From positions 4,774,001 to 4,838,000 of the forward strand of contig NZ_CP046622.1 of the NCBI RefSeq assembly GCF_009755665.1: a stretch of 64,000 nucleotides of DNA, given 5' to 3'. Below the pieces are notes generated by a model. It was not told the DNA's origin. It was given only the letters and a program-made list of their open reading frames with translations, and searched no databases. The translations under genes and the position numbers were made by a program. Of this stretch, positions 33,917 through 42,255 are shown piece by piece. The DNA is from Variovorax paradoxus. Lineage in GTDB: Bacteria > Pseudomonadota > Gammaproteobacteria > Burkholderiales > Burkholderiaceae_C. The number at the start of each line of letters is the position of its first letter. Position 1 is the first letter of the stretch.

Positions 33917-36900
33917 GGCAGTGCTTTCAAAACCCGGGCCAGCCGGGACAGGCCGACGCCTGCGGAACTCTTGGCCAGCACCCAGTCCCCCGGCTGCAGC
34001 AGGCTTCCGAGTGCGGTCGACAAATCGGACACATCGACGAACCAGTGCGACCGGACCTTGGTGCGGATGCGCGCATGCAGTCCCCGCATGAGCGGGCCGC
34101 ACAGCAGCACGCGGTCGGGTTGCGATGCGAGCAGCTCCGGCTCAAGGTCGAGGTGATGCCGCTGCGCGGCAGGGCCGAGCTCCTGCATGTCGCCGAGGAT
34201 CGCCACGCGGCGCGACGGCTCGCAGGGCGCCTGCGACAGCAGCTCGAGCGCGGCGCGCATCGAGCTCGGGTTGGCGTCGTAGGTCTCGTCGATCAGCTTG
34301 AAGCTGCCGCCGCCGATGTGAATGGTGTGCAGAGCGCCGCGCCCGCCCGACGGTTCGAAATGGGCGAAGGGCTCCACCGCGGCGGCCAGCTTCAGGCGCA
34401 TGGCCTGCAGTGCCGCGAGCACGGCCACGGCGCTTGAGCCCATGTGTCGCCCGGGCGCATTGAGCCGCAGCTGGAGCGGTTCGCCGAGCACCAGGGCCTG
34501 GACCTCGCCGTGGTCGAAGGCGAGCAGCCGCACGTCGGCGTCCTTGTGCTCGCCGTACGTGACGATCTGGAGCTGCTGCGCCATCGCAGCCTCTGCAAAG
34601 GTCGCGAACTCGGGAATGTCGCGGTTCAGAACAGCGCCGTCGCCAGGTGCCATGCCCTGGAAGACGCGGCTGTCCAGGCGCGCGGCGGCCTCCGATGGGC
34701 CGCGCGTTTTTTGCGCAGCCGCGGAAAGCCCCGTGACCACCGCCAGCATCGGGCGCACCAGCTGCGCCGAAGCCAGCATGTGCGGCGAGCCCATCTCTAG
34801 CACCCAGTAGGCGGCGTGCCGCGGCATGCAGGTGAGGTTCCAGGCAATGCCCGAGGGCAGGCTGACGTTGCCTTCGGGCCGGCCTACTTCACCCCAGACG
34901 GCCAATGCATTGGCGAGCATCGCGGCCACGGTGCTGCTGCCTGTGCCGCTGCCCAGCACGCCGCATACGCGCCCGCCGAACCCGGTGCGCGCATGTGCGC
35001 CCAGCGCCAGCACCGCCTGCTGCACGTCGGGCACCTGGAGCACGGGCACGCGCTTGTCGAGGTGGGGCGCGGGATCGGTGCACAGCACCGCGGCGGCTGG
35101 CTGCAAGACGCCCTTGAGCGCCACCGCGGCCAGCGGTGTCTTCGAAGGGCGCACCTGGTGCTCGAACACCACGCGCCCCTTGCGCAGGAAGGAGCGCTGC
35201 GTCACGCCGGTGGCGCGCCAGCCCTCCTCCGGCCGCACGACCCATTCGCCACCTGTGACGCGCGCCATCTCGTTCGCGCTCCACGCGGCGCCGTCGTCCC
35301 GGGCACTGCCGGCGGCGGGCAATGCGCGGCGCTCGAGCAGGTAGCGGTGGTAGGCCGCAAGGCCCGACACGTACTGCGCCACGTCGTCCACGCGCACCCG
35401 GAAGGCGTGATGCCGGGTGAAGAACGACCCGGCAACGGTGGACGGCCGCCGGAAGTACATCGCCATCTCGGGCCAGAAGAATCCGTTGAGCAGGTAGTGC
35501 GCGCGGTACTCGAGCGCGCGGTGGAATTTTTCGGTGTCCAGTTCTTCGAGCAGGTGCCGCATGGCGGGCATGCCCTCGAGCTGCTGCAGCATCTGCTGTG
35601 CGGACAGCATGAGCTCGAGCAGCGTCGGAAACGTGGTCTTGCGGTCGAGCACGAAGTCCAGGTAGCCCGCGACGTTCTGCAGGCCGAAGCGAAAGTACTT
35701 TTCCTGCGGGTTCCAGCGCGTGAGCTCGTTGACGCAGCAGCTCAACCGGTGGTCGTGCGCCTGCCAGTGCTGGCTTGCGATGAAATGCTCGAACGCCTTC
35801 TCGACCGCTGCGAGCCACCGCGCATCGCGCGTGAGGCCGTACAGGCGCATGAGGCCCAGGGCCGCCTCGCCGTCGTAATAGATGGCGCGCGAGGCCTGCT
35901 TCACCGTCAGGTCGGCGGCATGCAGCACGTGGTTGAAGCGGCCCGTGTCGGCGTCCTGCATCGACACGATGCCCAGCGCCAGCTTTTCGAGCAGCGGCAG
36001 CCAGTGGCGCGTGTCGGTCGCCTCGCAATACTTCGCCAACGCGAGCACGCAGGCCGCGTTGCCGCTCAGCTTGATCTCATCACCGGCCTCGACGAGAAAC
36101 GCGGCTTCGCTGCCGTCCGCGAGCCTGTAGCCCCGTATGAGCCCGTTCGACAGATGGTTCAGCGCGCGGTCGATGGCGGCCCGCAGCTTGTCTTCGCGCG
36201 TGAGCTCCCACGCCTCGATCATGGCGTGGAGCACGCTCGGATGGCGCGTGGGGTCGGAGGTCGGAATGCGGCGGTCGAAGCACGGGAAATAGCCGTAGGC
36301 GAACCGCCCGTCGGCCTGGACCTGCCGCGCGAGATAGGACGCGCCGCTGCGCACGAGGTCGAGCGCCGAATTCGGGGTGAGCGCGGGCGCCTGGCGCCGC
36401 CCTGCGTCGAGCCCCGTTCCCACCAGCTTGTGCACCACGCAGTCGGACTGGCAAAAAACACCCACGGTGGCCAGCAGGTAGACCGGCCTGTCCGCCGGCA
36501 GGTCGAGCAGGAGCGTGCGTGCGAAGCGCGCCTGGGCGTAGCTCTCGAAGTTGCGCATGTTCACCACCGCATGCGCGATGGACGAATCGGCATAGAGCAT
36601 GGCGTTGGCATTGAGCTCCTGCTCGGTGAATGCCGTCTCGAAGTTCTTGTCGAATGCCAGGCCGAGCCGGAAGTAGTTGCGCTTGACGGCGGCGAGCTGG
36701 GCCTTGAACTGGGCCCATTCGATGGGGCTTGCGCCCTCGACCCAGTCGATGCGCAGCCAAGGCGACACGATGCCGTTTTCGCGCACCCAGCGCGCGATGA
36801 TGCCGGCGCCTTCGCGCCACGCGGTCTCGAACTCGGGCGCGCGCGCATGCACCACGTGCGCACGCTGCGACCCATCGCTGACCGAGAAGAAAAGCGTGAA

Positions 36901-36984
36901 CGCCGGATAAGGCGCCGGCAGCGCCGCGCATACCGAGACCAGGCGCTCGTGGCAGGCATGGAGCTGGTCGGAGAAGGACATCAT
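33913..36984 (-). CDS. MurF-like ligase fused to an alpha-helical repeat domain; degenerate ATP loop
   Basis: A 1023-residue protein without signal peptide. Residues 1-190 are unrecognised (NYFRLGLAFDKNFETAF). About 205-550 is helical with repeating AIYYDGEAALGLMRLYG-type segments, like an alpha/alpha toroid of sugar-active or epimerase proteins. About 565-1023 follows MurF: an N-terminal Mur fold, VLEMGSPHML, LIDETYDANPSSMRAAL (898-913), VAILGDMQELG and a C-terminal WVLAKSS. The P-loop that should read GSNGKTT is VLGSGTGSST (676-685) with no lysine, and the carbamylated-lysine segment is also altered (AARLDSRVF). Either ATP use is lost, or the site works differently. It lies in the secretion/adhesin block. 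Its function is unknown. Confidence 0.72.
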   Translation of the reverse strand: MMSFSDQLHACHERLVSVCAALPAPYPAFTLFFSVSDGSQRAHVVHARAPEFETAWREGAGIIARWVRENGIVSPWLRIDWVEGASPIEWAQFKAQLAAVKRNYFRLGLAFDKNFETAFTEQELNANAMLYADSSIAHAVVNMRNFESYAQARFARTLLLDLPADRPVYLLATVGVFCQSDCVVHKLVGTGLDAGRRQAPALTPNSALDLVRSGASYLARQVQADGRFAYGYFPCFDRRIPTSDPTRHPSVLHAMIEAWELTREDKLRAAIDRALNHLSNGLIRGYRLADGSEAAFLVEAGDEIKLSGNAACVLALAKYCEATDTRHWLPLLEKLALGIVSMQDADTGRFNHVLHAADLTVKQASRAIYYDGEAALGLMRLYGLTRDARWLAAVEKAFEHFIASQHWQAHDHRLSCCVNELTRWNPQEKYFRFGLQNVAGYLDFVLDRKTTFPTLLELMLSAQQMLQQLEGMPAMRHLLEELDTEKFHRALEYRAHYLLNGFFWPEMAMYFRRPSTVAGSFFTRHHAFRVRVDDVAQYVSGLAAYHRYLLERRALPAAGSARDDGAAWSANEMARVTGGEWVVRPEEGWRATGVTQRSFLRKGRVVFEHQVRPSKTPLAAVALKGVLQPAAAVLCTDPAPHLDKRVPVLQVPDVQQAVLALGAHARTGFGGRVCGVLGSGTGSSTVAAMLANALAVWGEVGRPEGNVSLPSGIAWNLTCMPRHAAYWVLEMGSPHMLASAQLVRPMLAVVTGLSAAAQKTRGPSEAAARLDSRVFQGMAPGDGAVLNRDIPEFATFAEAAMAQQLQIVTYGEHKDADVRLLAFDHGEVQALVLGEPLQLRLNAPGRHMGSSAVAVLAALQAMRLKLAAAVEPFAHFEPSGGRGALHTIHIGGGSFKLIDETYDANPSSMRAALELLSQAPCEPSRRVAILGDMQELGPAAQRHHLDLEPELLASQPDRVLLCGPLMRGLHARIRTKVRSHWFVDVSDLSTALGSLLQPGDWVLAKSSAGVGLSRLARVLKALP

Positions 36985-37091
36985 TCGGCCCCGATCGAAT
37001 ACGGGAGACCGATCCCGCCCGTCATGTGCTCTCGTGCTTTTGACGCAGCGGACCGGAAGCTCCCCTCGAAGGCATCGCAGATCTCCGGATT

Positions 37092-37595
37092 TCAGCGGTA
37101 GCTGAATTCGGCTCGGCGATTGAGCTGGTAGCCCTCCTCGGTGGTTTCAGCGGACGCAGGCTTTTCGATGCCCCAGCTGACGGCCTCGATGCGCTCGGCC
37201 GGCACGCCGAGTTGCGTGAGCGCGCGCTGCACGGATTCGGCCCGGCGCTGGCCCAGCGCAAGGTTGTATTCGCGACCGCCGCGCGAGTCGGTGTGCCCTT
37301 CGATCATCACCTTGCTGGCAGGCCGGTTCCGCAGAAAGTTCGCATGCGCTTCCACCACGCTGCGGTACTGCGCCTTGATGTCGTATTTGTCGAAATCGAA
37401 GTACACGATCTTCGATGCGGCCGGGCTCTCCTGCACCGGCGCAGCGGCCGGAGGCGGCTCTACCTTGGCCACCGGCGTGGCCTTGTTCGAGTAGTAGTAC
37501 GTCGCGTCTTCGCGTCCGCTCTTGGGCCCTGTTCCGCAGGCGGCAAGGCTTGCCCCCAGTGCGACGACGGCCAGTATCCGGGAAGTGTTTTTCAT
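37092..37595 (-). CDS. OmpA-like (Pal-type) lipoprotein
   Basis: A 167-residue protein with a lipoprotein signal ending SLAACG (Cys20) and a Pro-rich linker. The OmpA C-terminal peptidoglycan-binding domain covers ~62-165. Key motif: VMIEGHTDSRGGREYNLALG with the diaminopimelate-binding Asp and Arg (NRRAEFSYR). It should anchor the outer membrane to peptidoglycan. It follows the repeat-protein gene by 86 bp, with a strong hairpin between them. It may hold or help display the secreted repeat protein, which is inferred only from position. Confidence 0.9.
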   Translation of the reverse strand: MKNTSRILAVVALGASLAACGTGPKSGREDATYYYSNKATPVAKVEPPPAAAPVQESPAASKIVYFDFDKYDIKAQYRSVVEAHANFLRNRPASKVMIEGHTDSRGGREYNLALGQRRAESVQRALTQLGVPAERIEAVSWGIEKPASAETTEEGYQLNRRAEFSYR

Positions 37596-37613
37596 GTTCG
37601 GTCCTTTTTGCGC

Positions 37614-37638
37614 GGGGCAGGCCGGCGAAGCCTGCCCC
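37614..37638 (-). terminator. Hairpin between the repeat-protein gene and the OmpA-like gene
   Basis: A perfect 9-bp stem, GGGGCAGGC paired with GCCTGCCCC, with a 7-base loop. No T-run follows on the minus strand, though T-rich sequence lies on the other side. It probably tunes readthrough from the repeat-protein gene into the lipoprotein gene, or protects the upstream message. Confidence 0.4.
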
Positions 37639-37681
37639 TTGCTTTTGCTTTTTCTTCTTCTCCTGCTGCTGCCCTTGTTCC

Positions 37682-40537
37682 TTAGCCCAGCAAGCCGTGC
37701 AGGATGTTCGTGACCGGAGTCAGAACGCTGCCGGTGCCGGCTGCCTGATCGACCAGGCTCGTGATCGGGGTCACGACATCGGTGACGATCGGTGCGGCTT
37801 GTTCCACGTTGTCCAACAGGCCGGCGACCGTTTCGACCACCGGCGCGAGCGTCGGGGCCGTGCCGGCCAGGATGTCGGTAACCGGCTCGGCCACCTCGGA
37901 CACTGCGGCCACCACCGGCTCCAGCGTCTCACCGACGGAACCTGCGGCGTCGAGGACCGGGTCCAGGATGTTGGCAACCGGGTTGGTGTCGCCCAGCCCG
38001 CCACCAAGCAGGCCGCCATTGCCGAGCAAGCTGCCCACGAGGCCCTCATCGCCCAGGAGACCGCCGAGAAGGTCGCCACCGAGGACGTCGCCTCCCAGCA
38101 GATCGCCGCCGAGCAGGCTGCCGACGACTCCGTCTTCGCCGAGCACACCGCCCAGCAGGTCACCGCCGAGCAGATCGCCGCCAAGGAGGTCGCCACCGAG
38201 CAGGTTGCCGACGACGCCGTCTTCGCCGAGCACACCGCCCAGCAAGTCGCCACCGAGCAGATCGCCGCCAAGGAGGTCGCCGCCGAGCAGGTTGCCGACG
38301 ATGCCGTCTTCGCCGAGCACACCGCCCAGCAAGTCACCGCCGAGCAGATCGCCGCCAAGGAGGTCGCCACCGAGCAGGTTGCCGACGACGCCGTCTTCGC
38401 CGAGCACACCGCCCAGCAAGTCGCCACCGAGCAGATCGCCGCCAAGGAGGTCGCCACCGAGCAGGTTGCCGACGATGCCGTCTTCGCCGAGCACACCGCC
38501 CAGCAAGTCACCGCCGAGCAGATCGCCGCCAAGGAGGTCGCCACCGAGCAGGTTGCCGACGATGCCGTCTTCGCCAAGCACACCGCCCAGCAAGTCGCCG
38601 CCGAGCAGATCGCCGCCAAGGAGGTCGCCGCCGAGCAGGTTGCCGACGATGCCGTCTTCGCCGAGCACACCGCCCAGCAGGTCACCGCCGAGCAGATCGC
38701 CGCCAAGGAGGTCGCCACCGAGCAGGCCGTCTTCGGCAAGAAGGCTGCCCAGCGGACCGGTACCACCGAGCAGACCGTCGTTCCCGAGCAAGCCGCCCAC
38801 CAAGCCTTCGCTGTCGAGAACGCCGCCCAGCACGCCATCGGTCAAACCACCGAGCAGCCCGTCTTCCCCACCCAGCAGCCCACCGAGCGGACCGTCTTCG
38901 ATCAGCCCGCCGAACACGCCGTTCGCGCCGAGCAGGTTGTCGACCACGCCCTCCTGACCCAGCAAACCGCCGGTCAGGCCTTCGCTGCCCAGCAGGCCGG
39001 CCGCGGTGCCCTCTCCGCCGAGCAGTCCACCCACCAGGCCGTCACCCAGCAGGCCGCCCACGATGCCGTCGCCGCCGAGCACACCACCCAGCAGGCCGTC
39101 GTCGCCGAGCGATCCACCGAGCACGCCGCCCAGCAAACCGTCGTCACCCAGGAGGCCGCCGACCAGGCCGTCGTCGCTCAGCACGTTGTTCAACAGGCCG
39201 CCCACGGCGGTGTCTTCTCCGATCAGGTTGCCCAGGGCACCGTCCTCCGCGAGAAGCCCACCCACGAGGCCGTCCTCGCTCACAAGGGTGGTGACCAGGC
39301 TGCCGTCGCCAAGCACGCCTTCGACCACGTTGCCGAGCACGCCGCAGTCGCCGACGACATCTTCAAGAACGCCGTCCAGGCCGAGGGCCGCGGTTGCGCC
39401 GCTCAGGATGCCGTCCTCGCCCACGAGGTTGTCCAGGCCATTCTGAAGAGCGTCCGTGAGATGGTCGACCTGGCCGACCAGCGCATCGGTGGCGCCTTCA
39501 CCCAGAAGGGCATCTACGACGGGACTTGCAACGCCGCCCACGCCGTCGACAACGGTTTCGGCGAAATCGTCCACCGGGTCGAACTGGTTCGGATCGTCGC
39601 GTGTGAAGTTCTCGCCGAACACCGGGGCCACCAAGTCATCGACCAGGTCGGTGGTGCTGTCGATCACACCCGGCACCGGGTTGAGAGAACCACCGAGGCC
39701 CAGGTTGTCGTCTGTCGAGCCGACTGCGCCTTCGAGGAGGTTGTCGCCGGGGTTGAGGAGGCCATTGCCGTCGGCATCGGAGTCCGAGTCGGCGTCTGCA
39801 TCGGCATCGGCATCGGCATCGGCATCGGCGTCTGCATCGGCATCGGCGTCGGCGTCCGCATCCGCGTCGGCATCGCCGTCCGCATCGGCATCCGCGTCGG
39901 CGTCCGCATCCGCATCGGCATCCGTCTCGCCGCCGCCGACGAAGAACGGAATCGTTCCACCGTCGCCGCCGCCGCCACCGCCGAGTGCGGCACCCAGGGC
40001 CGCAGCGCCCAGTGCGCCGAGTGCGAATTCGCCCAGGCCGAGGCCGCCGCCTGCGGCGACCTTCTTCGTGACGGCCAGCGCGGCCGCATCGGCGTCGCTG
40101 TCAGGCGGGGTCACCTGCAGGTCGCCCGAGGCGACATCCACGTTCACTTGTTCAAGGCCGCCGGGCAGCTTGGTCGAGCCGATGGTGGCGTCGGTGCCGC
40201 CGGTAAAGACGCCGGCCAGCGGGGCCTTGTTGGCGGCCGAGCCTGGGAACAGCACGTTGGCCTGGCCGCCTTCGGGAACGATCACGCGGTCGCCCGCCAT
40301 CAATGTCTGGTTGCCCTCCACCGGAATGCGGACGCCTTCGCGCATCACGGCAACGCCCGGCGTAGCATTGGACAATGTGCCAATGCCGGCAGGCGCCGCG
40401 GTTGCGGCGGGCGCCATCGAGCTGGCTGCGGCGGGAGCGCCGAGCGGCATGCTGGTGGCTTGGGCAATGACCACGGGAGCCACGCCACTGGCGGCGGGTC
40501 CTTCGGTCGAAACGGTCGATGCTTGGGGTGCGTTCAT
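37682..40537 (-). CDS. Large Gly/Leu/Asp repeat protein, probable type I-secreted adhesin
   Basis: A 951-residue protein starting at ATG 40537 (MNAPQASTVS), with no signal peptide. Residues ~60-100 contain GVRIPVEGNQTLMAGDRVIV, reminiscent of the N-terminal retention modules of LapA-type adhesins. A Gly-rich hydrophobic stretch follows (~170-195), then an Asp-Ala run (~205-255). The rest is built of LLGG-rich repeats, seven of which form near-identical 29-residue units (about 600-800). The C-terminus is Val/Pro/Thr-rich. It lacks classical RTX nonapeptides. Location beside ABC-hlyD-tolC suggests export by that system. A sigma-54 promoter lies 36 bp upstream. Confidence 0.75.
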   Translation of the reverse strand: MNAPQASTVSTEGPAASGVAPVVIAQATSMPLGAPAAASSMAPAATAAPAGIGTLSNATPGVAVMREGVRIPVEGNQTLMAGDRVIVPEGGQANVLFPGSAANKAPLAGVFTGGTDATIGSTKLPGGLEQVNVDVASGDLQVTPPDSDADAAALAVTKKVAAGGGLGLGEFALGALGAAALGAALGGGGGGDGGTIPFFVGGGETDADADADADADADADGDADADADADADADADADADADADADADADSDSDADGNGLLNPGDNLLEGAVGSTDDNLGLGGSLNPVPGVIDSTTDLVDDLVAPVFGENFTRDDPNQFDPVDDFAETVVDGVGGVASPVVDALLGEGATDALVGQVDHLTDALQNGLDNLVGEDGILSGATAALGLDGVLEDVVGDCGVLGNVVEGVLGDGSLVTTLVSEDGLVGGLLAEDGALGNLIGEDTAVGGLLNNVLSDDGLVGGLLGDDGLLGGVLGGSLGDDGLLGGVLGGDGIVGGLLGDGLVGGLLGGEGTAAGLLGSEGLTGGLLGQEGVVDNLLGANGVFGGLIEDGPLGGLLGGEDGLLGGLTDGVLGGVLDSEGLVGGLLGNDGLLGGTGPLGSLLAEDGLLGGDLLGGDLLGGDLLGGVLGEDGIVGNLLGGDLLGGDLLGGDLLGGVLGEDGIVGNLLGGDLLGGDLLGGDLLGGVLGEDGIVGNLLGGDLLGGDLLGGDLLGGVLGEDGVVGNLLGGDLLGGDLLGGDLLGGVLGEDGIVGNLLGGDLLGGDLLGGDLLGGVLGEDGVVGNLLGGDLLGGDLLGGDLLGGVLGEDGVVGSLLGGDLLGGDVLGGDLLGGLLGDEGLVGSLLGNGGLLGGGLGDTNPVANILDPVLDAAGSVGETLEPVVAAVSEVAEPVTDILAGTAPTLAPVVETVAGLLDNVEQAAPIVTDVVTPITSLVDQAAGTGSVLTPVTNILHGLLG
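38132..38740 (-). repeat. Seven tandem 87-bp repeats inside the adhesin gene
   Basis: Units begin at 38132, 38219, 38306, 38393, 38480, 38567 and 38654; the last is shortened by 12 bp. A degenerate unit lies before them (38045). Each encodes GGDLLGGDLLGGDLLGGVL followed by GEDGIVGNLL or a one-residue variant. The bases are almost identical between units, implying recent expansion or gene conversion. Copy number may vary between strains and could be misassembled. Confidence 0.92.
39770..39924 (-). repeat. Asp-Ala dipeptide repeat (hexamer-based) in the adhesin gene
   Basis: Runs of GCATCG and close variants (plus strand) encode about 25 Asp-Ala pairs with occasional Ser-Asp and Gly-Asp. This gives a highly acidic, flexible linker that could bind calcium. 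Slippage here would change length by whole dipeptides without breaking the frame. Confidence 0.88.
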
Positions 40538-40572
40538 GGTTGGCCTCTGTGACAAAAGATGCATGTACAGGG

Positions 40573-40587
40573 GCAACTGGCGTGCCA
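40573..40587 (-). promoter_or_regulatory. Sigma-54 promoter of the repeat-protein gene
   Basis: The minus strand reads TGGCACG-CCAG-TTGC, an exact match to the -24/-12 consensus TGGCACG-N4-TTGC, with the invariant GG and GC ten bases apart. The -12 GC is 36 bp before the ATG at 40537, leaving room for a start site near 40561 and a short leader with AGAGGCC. A palindrome, AACAGCTGTT (40595-40604), lies just upstream. Confidence 0.8.
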
Positions 40588-40714
40588 AATCGTTAACAGC
40601 TGTTCGCCGCCGCATCACAAACGACGCAACTCCTTGATTTACATGGCTATTTTTTTATTTTCCGGGTCAAAATATCCGGCCGAAAACAGCCGTCGCGGGG
40701 GTCTTTTGGCCATT

Positions 40715-40733
40715 CGTTACGTAACGATGTAAC
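40715..40733. promoter_or_regulatory. GTTACGTAAC palindrome upstream of the repeat-protein gene
   Basis: CGTTACGTAACG (40715-40726) followed by a third half-site, GTAAC (40729-40733). The palindrome centre is ~147 bp before the -12 element of the sigma-54 promoter, a normal enhancer distance. The identical 10-bp palindrome occurs upstream of the flp operon. It lies in the spacer to the divergent DUF1841 gene and could also affect that gene. Confidence 0.55.
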
Positions 40734-40823
40734 GTCGTGCTACCGGAACATCGGGCGCGTTCAGAGCCCGTCCACACGCGGACTTCTCCCCTCTTCTTCT
40801 CTTTTTCGGTCCCTCATATAGAT

Positions 40824-41258
40824 ATGTTCAATCCCTCCCAGGAAGACGTGCGCCGCTTCTTCTGCGACGTGTATGCGAAGCACCGGCAAGGCCGGCCGAT
40901 GGAAGCCCTCGAGACGATTGCCGCGGGATGGATCGACGCGCACCCCGAATACCACGAAGACCTGGCCGATGCCGACGCGGCGGTGGCGCGCGTGTACGAC
41001 GGCGCGAACGGCCGCGAGAACCCGTTCCTGCATCTGTCGATGCATCTGTCGATCAGCGAGCAATGCTCGATCGACCAGCCGCGCGGAATCCGCCAGGCCG
41101 TCGAGCTGCTGGCCGCGCGCCGCGGCTCATTGCTCGATGCGCATCACGAGGCGATGGAATGCCTCGGGCAGATGATGTGGGAGAGCCAGCGCGCCGGCCG
41201 CCCGCCTGATGGCGACAGCTACGTAGCCTGCGTGCAGCGCCGGGCAACCAAGGACTAG
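40824..41258 (+). CDS. DUF1841-family protein
   Basis: A 144-residue cytoplasmic protein beginning MFNPSQEDVRRFFCDVYAKH. The family block is NPFLHLSMHLSISEQCSIDQPRGIRQ, followed by AHHEAMECLGQMMWESQR. DUF1841 proteins are common in betaproteobacteria and have no known function. The conserved His and Glu residues could bind a metal. The start at 40824 fits the family; a 29-residue upstream extension is not conserved in character. Its stop shares the palindrome CTAG with the stop of pcaQ. Confidence 0.88.
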   Translation: MFNPSQEDVRRFFCDVYAKHRQGRPMEALETIAAGWIDAHPEYHEDLADADAAVARVYDGANGRENPFLHLSMHLSISEQCSIDQPRGIRQAVELLAARRGSLLDAHHEAMECLGQMMWESQRAGRPPDGDSYVACVQRRATKD

Positions 41259-42208
41259 CCGGCCTTTCGGGAAGGCAGCGCCCCCTGCTGCTTGGCGCCC
41301 TCGCGCAGCAGGGCTGCCATGGCGCCACGCAGGGCGGAAGGCTCGGCCTCGCTGCGCAGCAGCAGTCCCACGGGCTCGTCGGTGCCCGCGGTTTCGATGC
41401 GCAGCCTGACCAGGCGCGCGTCGGCCAGTTCACCGCGCGCGGCGCCCAGGGGAGTGATCCATACCGCGTCGGACACCGCCAGCAGGCCGCGCGCCACCGC
41501 AACGTCGAGCGTCTGCAGCGCGTTGGCGGGTAGCGCCAGGCCGCGCGCGGACAGGAAGCTTTCTGTGTTGTGGCGGGGAATCGTGCCTTCGCCGTACACC
41601 ACGAGCGGATAGGCGAGCACCGCCTGCACCGACACCGCCCGGGCGGGACGCGCCGCGAGCGGATGGCCGGCTCGCACGGCAAACACCAGCGGCTCGGTGT
41701 AGAGCAGCTCGAAGCTGAGCCCGCCCATCAGGCGCGGGTCGCTCATGCGGCCGACCACCAGGTCGAGCTCGCCGGCGCGCAATTCATCGAGCAACACCGG
41801 GTTGGCGGCACTCTTCACCATCACCTGAACCGCGGGCCAGCGCTCTCGAAAGCGCGCAAGCGCCATGGGCAGCAGGGCCGGCGCCACGCTCGGCAGCGCG
41901 CCGATGCGCAGCCGCTCGACGCGCTCGCCCGAGGCGGGCGCCACCGCCTCGGCGCTGGCGTCGAGCGCCTCGAGCACACGCAGCGCATGGGCCAGCAGTT
42001 GCTCGCCGGCGGGTGCGAGCCCCTGCACGCCGCGCCGGCCGGCCTTGCTGCGCTCGACCAGGCGTGTGCCAACAATGGATTCAAGCTCGGAGAGCGTCTT
42101 GGAAACCGCCGGCTGGCTCAGCGAAAGCCGCTCGGCGGCGCGCGCCAGATGGCGCTCCTGGGCCACCGCGACAAGGCAGCGCAGGTGGCGCAGCTGCACG
42201 TTGCGCAC
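41255..42208 (-). CDS. pcaQ: LysR-family regulator PcaQ
   Basis: About 317 residues from GTG 42208, with AGGA four bases upstream; a TTG at 42241 would add 11 residues and cover the operator. The helix-turn-helix is LARAAERLSLSQPAVSKTLSEL, very close to PcaQ of other proteobacteria. The effector domain contains LPSVAPALLPMALARFRERWP. PcaQ activates protocatechuate dioxygenase genes in response to beta-carboxy-cis,cis-muconate. It is divergent from pcaH across ~140 bp that contain a fitting binding site. Confidence 0.88.
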   Translation of the reverse strand: MRNVQLRHLRCLVAVAQERHLARAAERLSLSQPAVSKTLSELESIVGTRLVERSKAGRRGVQGLAPAGEQLLAHALRVLEALDASAEAVAPASGERVERLRIGALPSVAPALLPMALARFRERWPAVQVMVKSAANPVLLDELRAGELDLVVGRMSDPRLMGGLSFELLYTEPLVFAVRAGHPLAARPARAVSVQAVLAYPLVVYGEGTIPRHNTESFLSARGLALPANALQTLDVAVARGLLAVSDAVWITPLGAARGELADARLVRLRIETAGTDEPVGLLLRSEAEPSALRGAMAALLREGAKQQGALPSRKAG

Positions 42209-42240
42209 AAAATCCTGGCGTAGGTCGGCGGTGTTTTTCA

Positions 42241-42255
42241 ATTACCGTTGGTTAT
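42241..42255. promoter_or_regulatory. Probable PcaQ binding site
   Basis: ATTACC-GTT-GGTTAT is a near-perfect 15-bp palindrome in the pcaQ-pcaH spacer. Its complement ATAACC-AAC-GGTAAT resembles the PcaQ motif described in rhizobia (ATAACC-N4-GGTTAA), but is one base shorter in the centre. It lies 95 bp before the pcaH start. Confidence 0.6.

Noticed and set aside
38045..38740. CRISPR-like regular repeats
   Set aside because: Unit is 87 bp with no separate spacers, in frame with a long coding sequence; it is a protein repeat.
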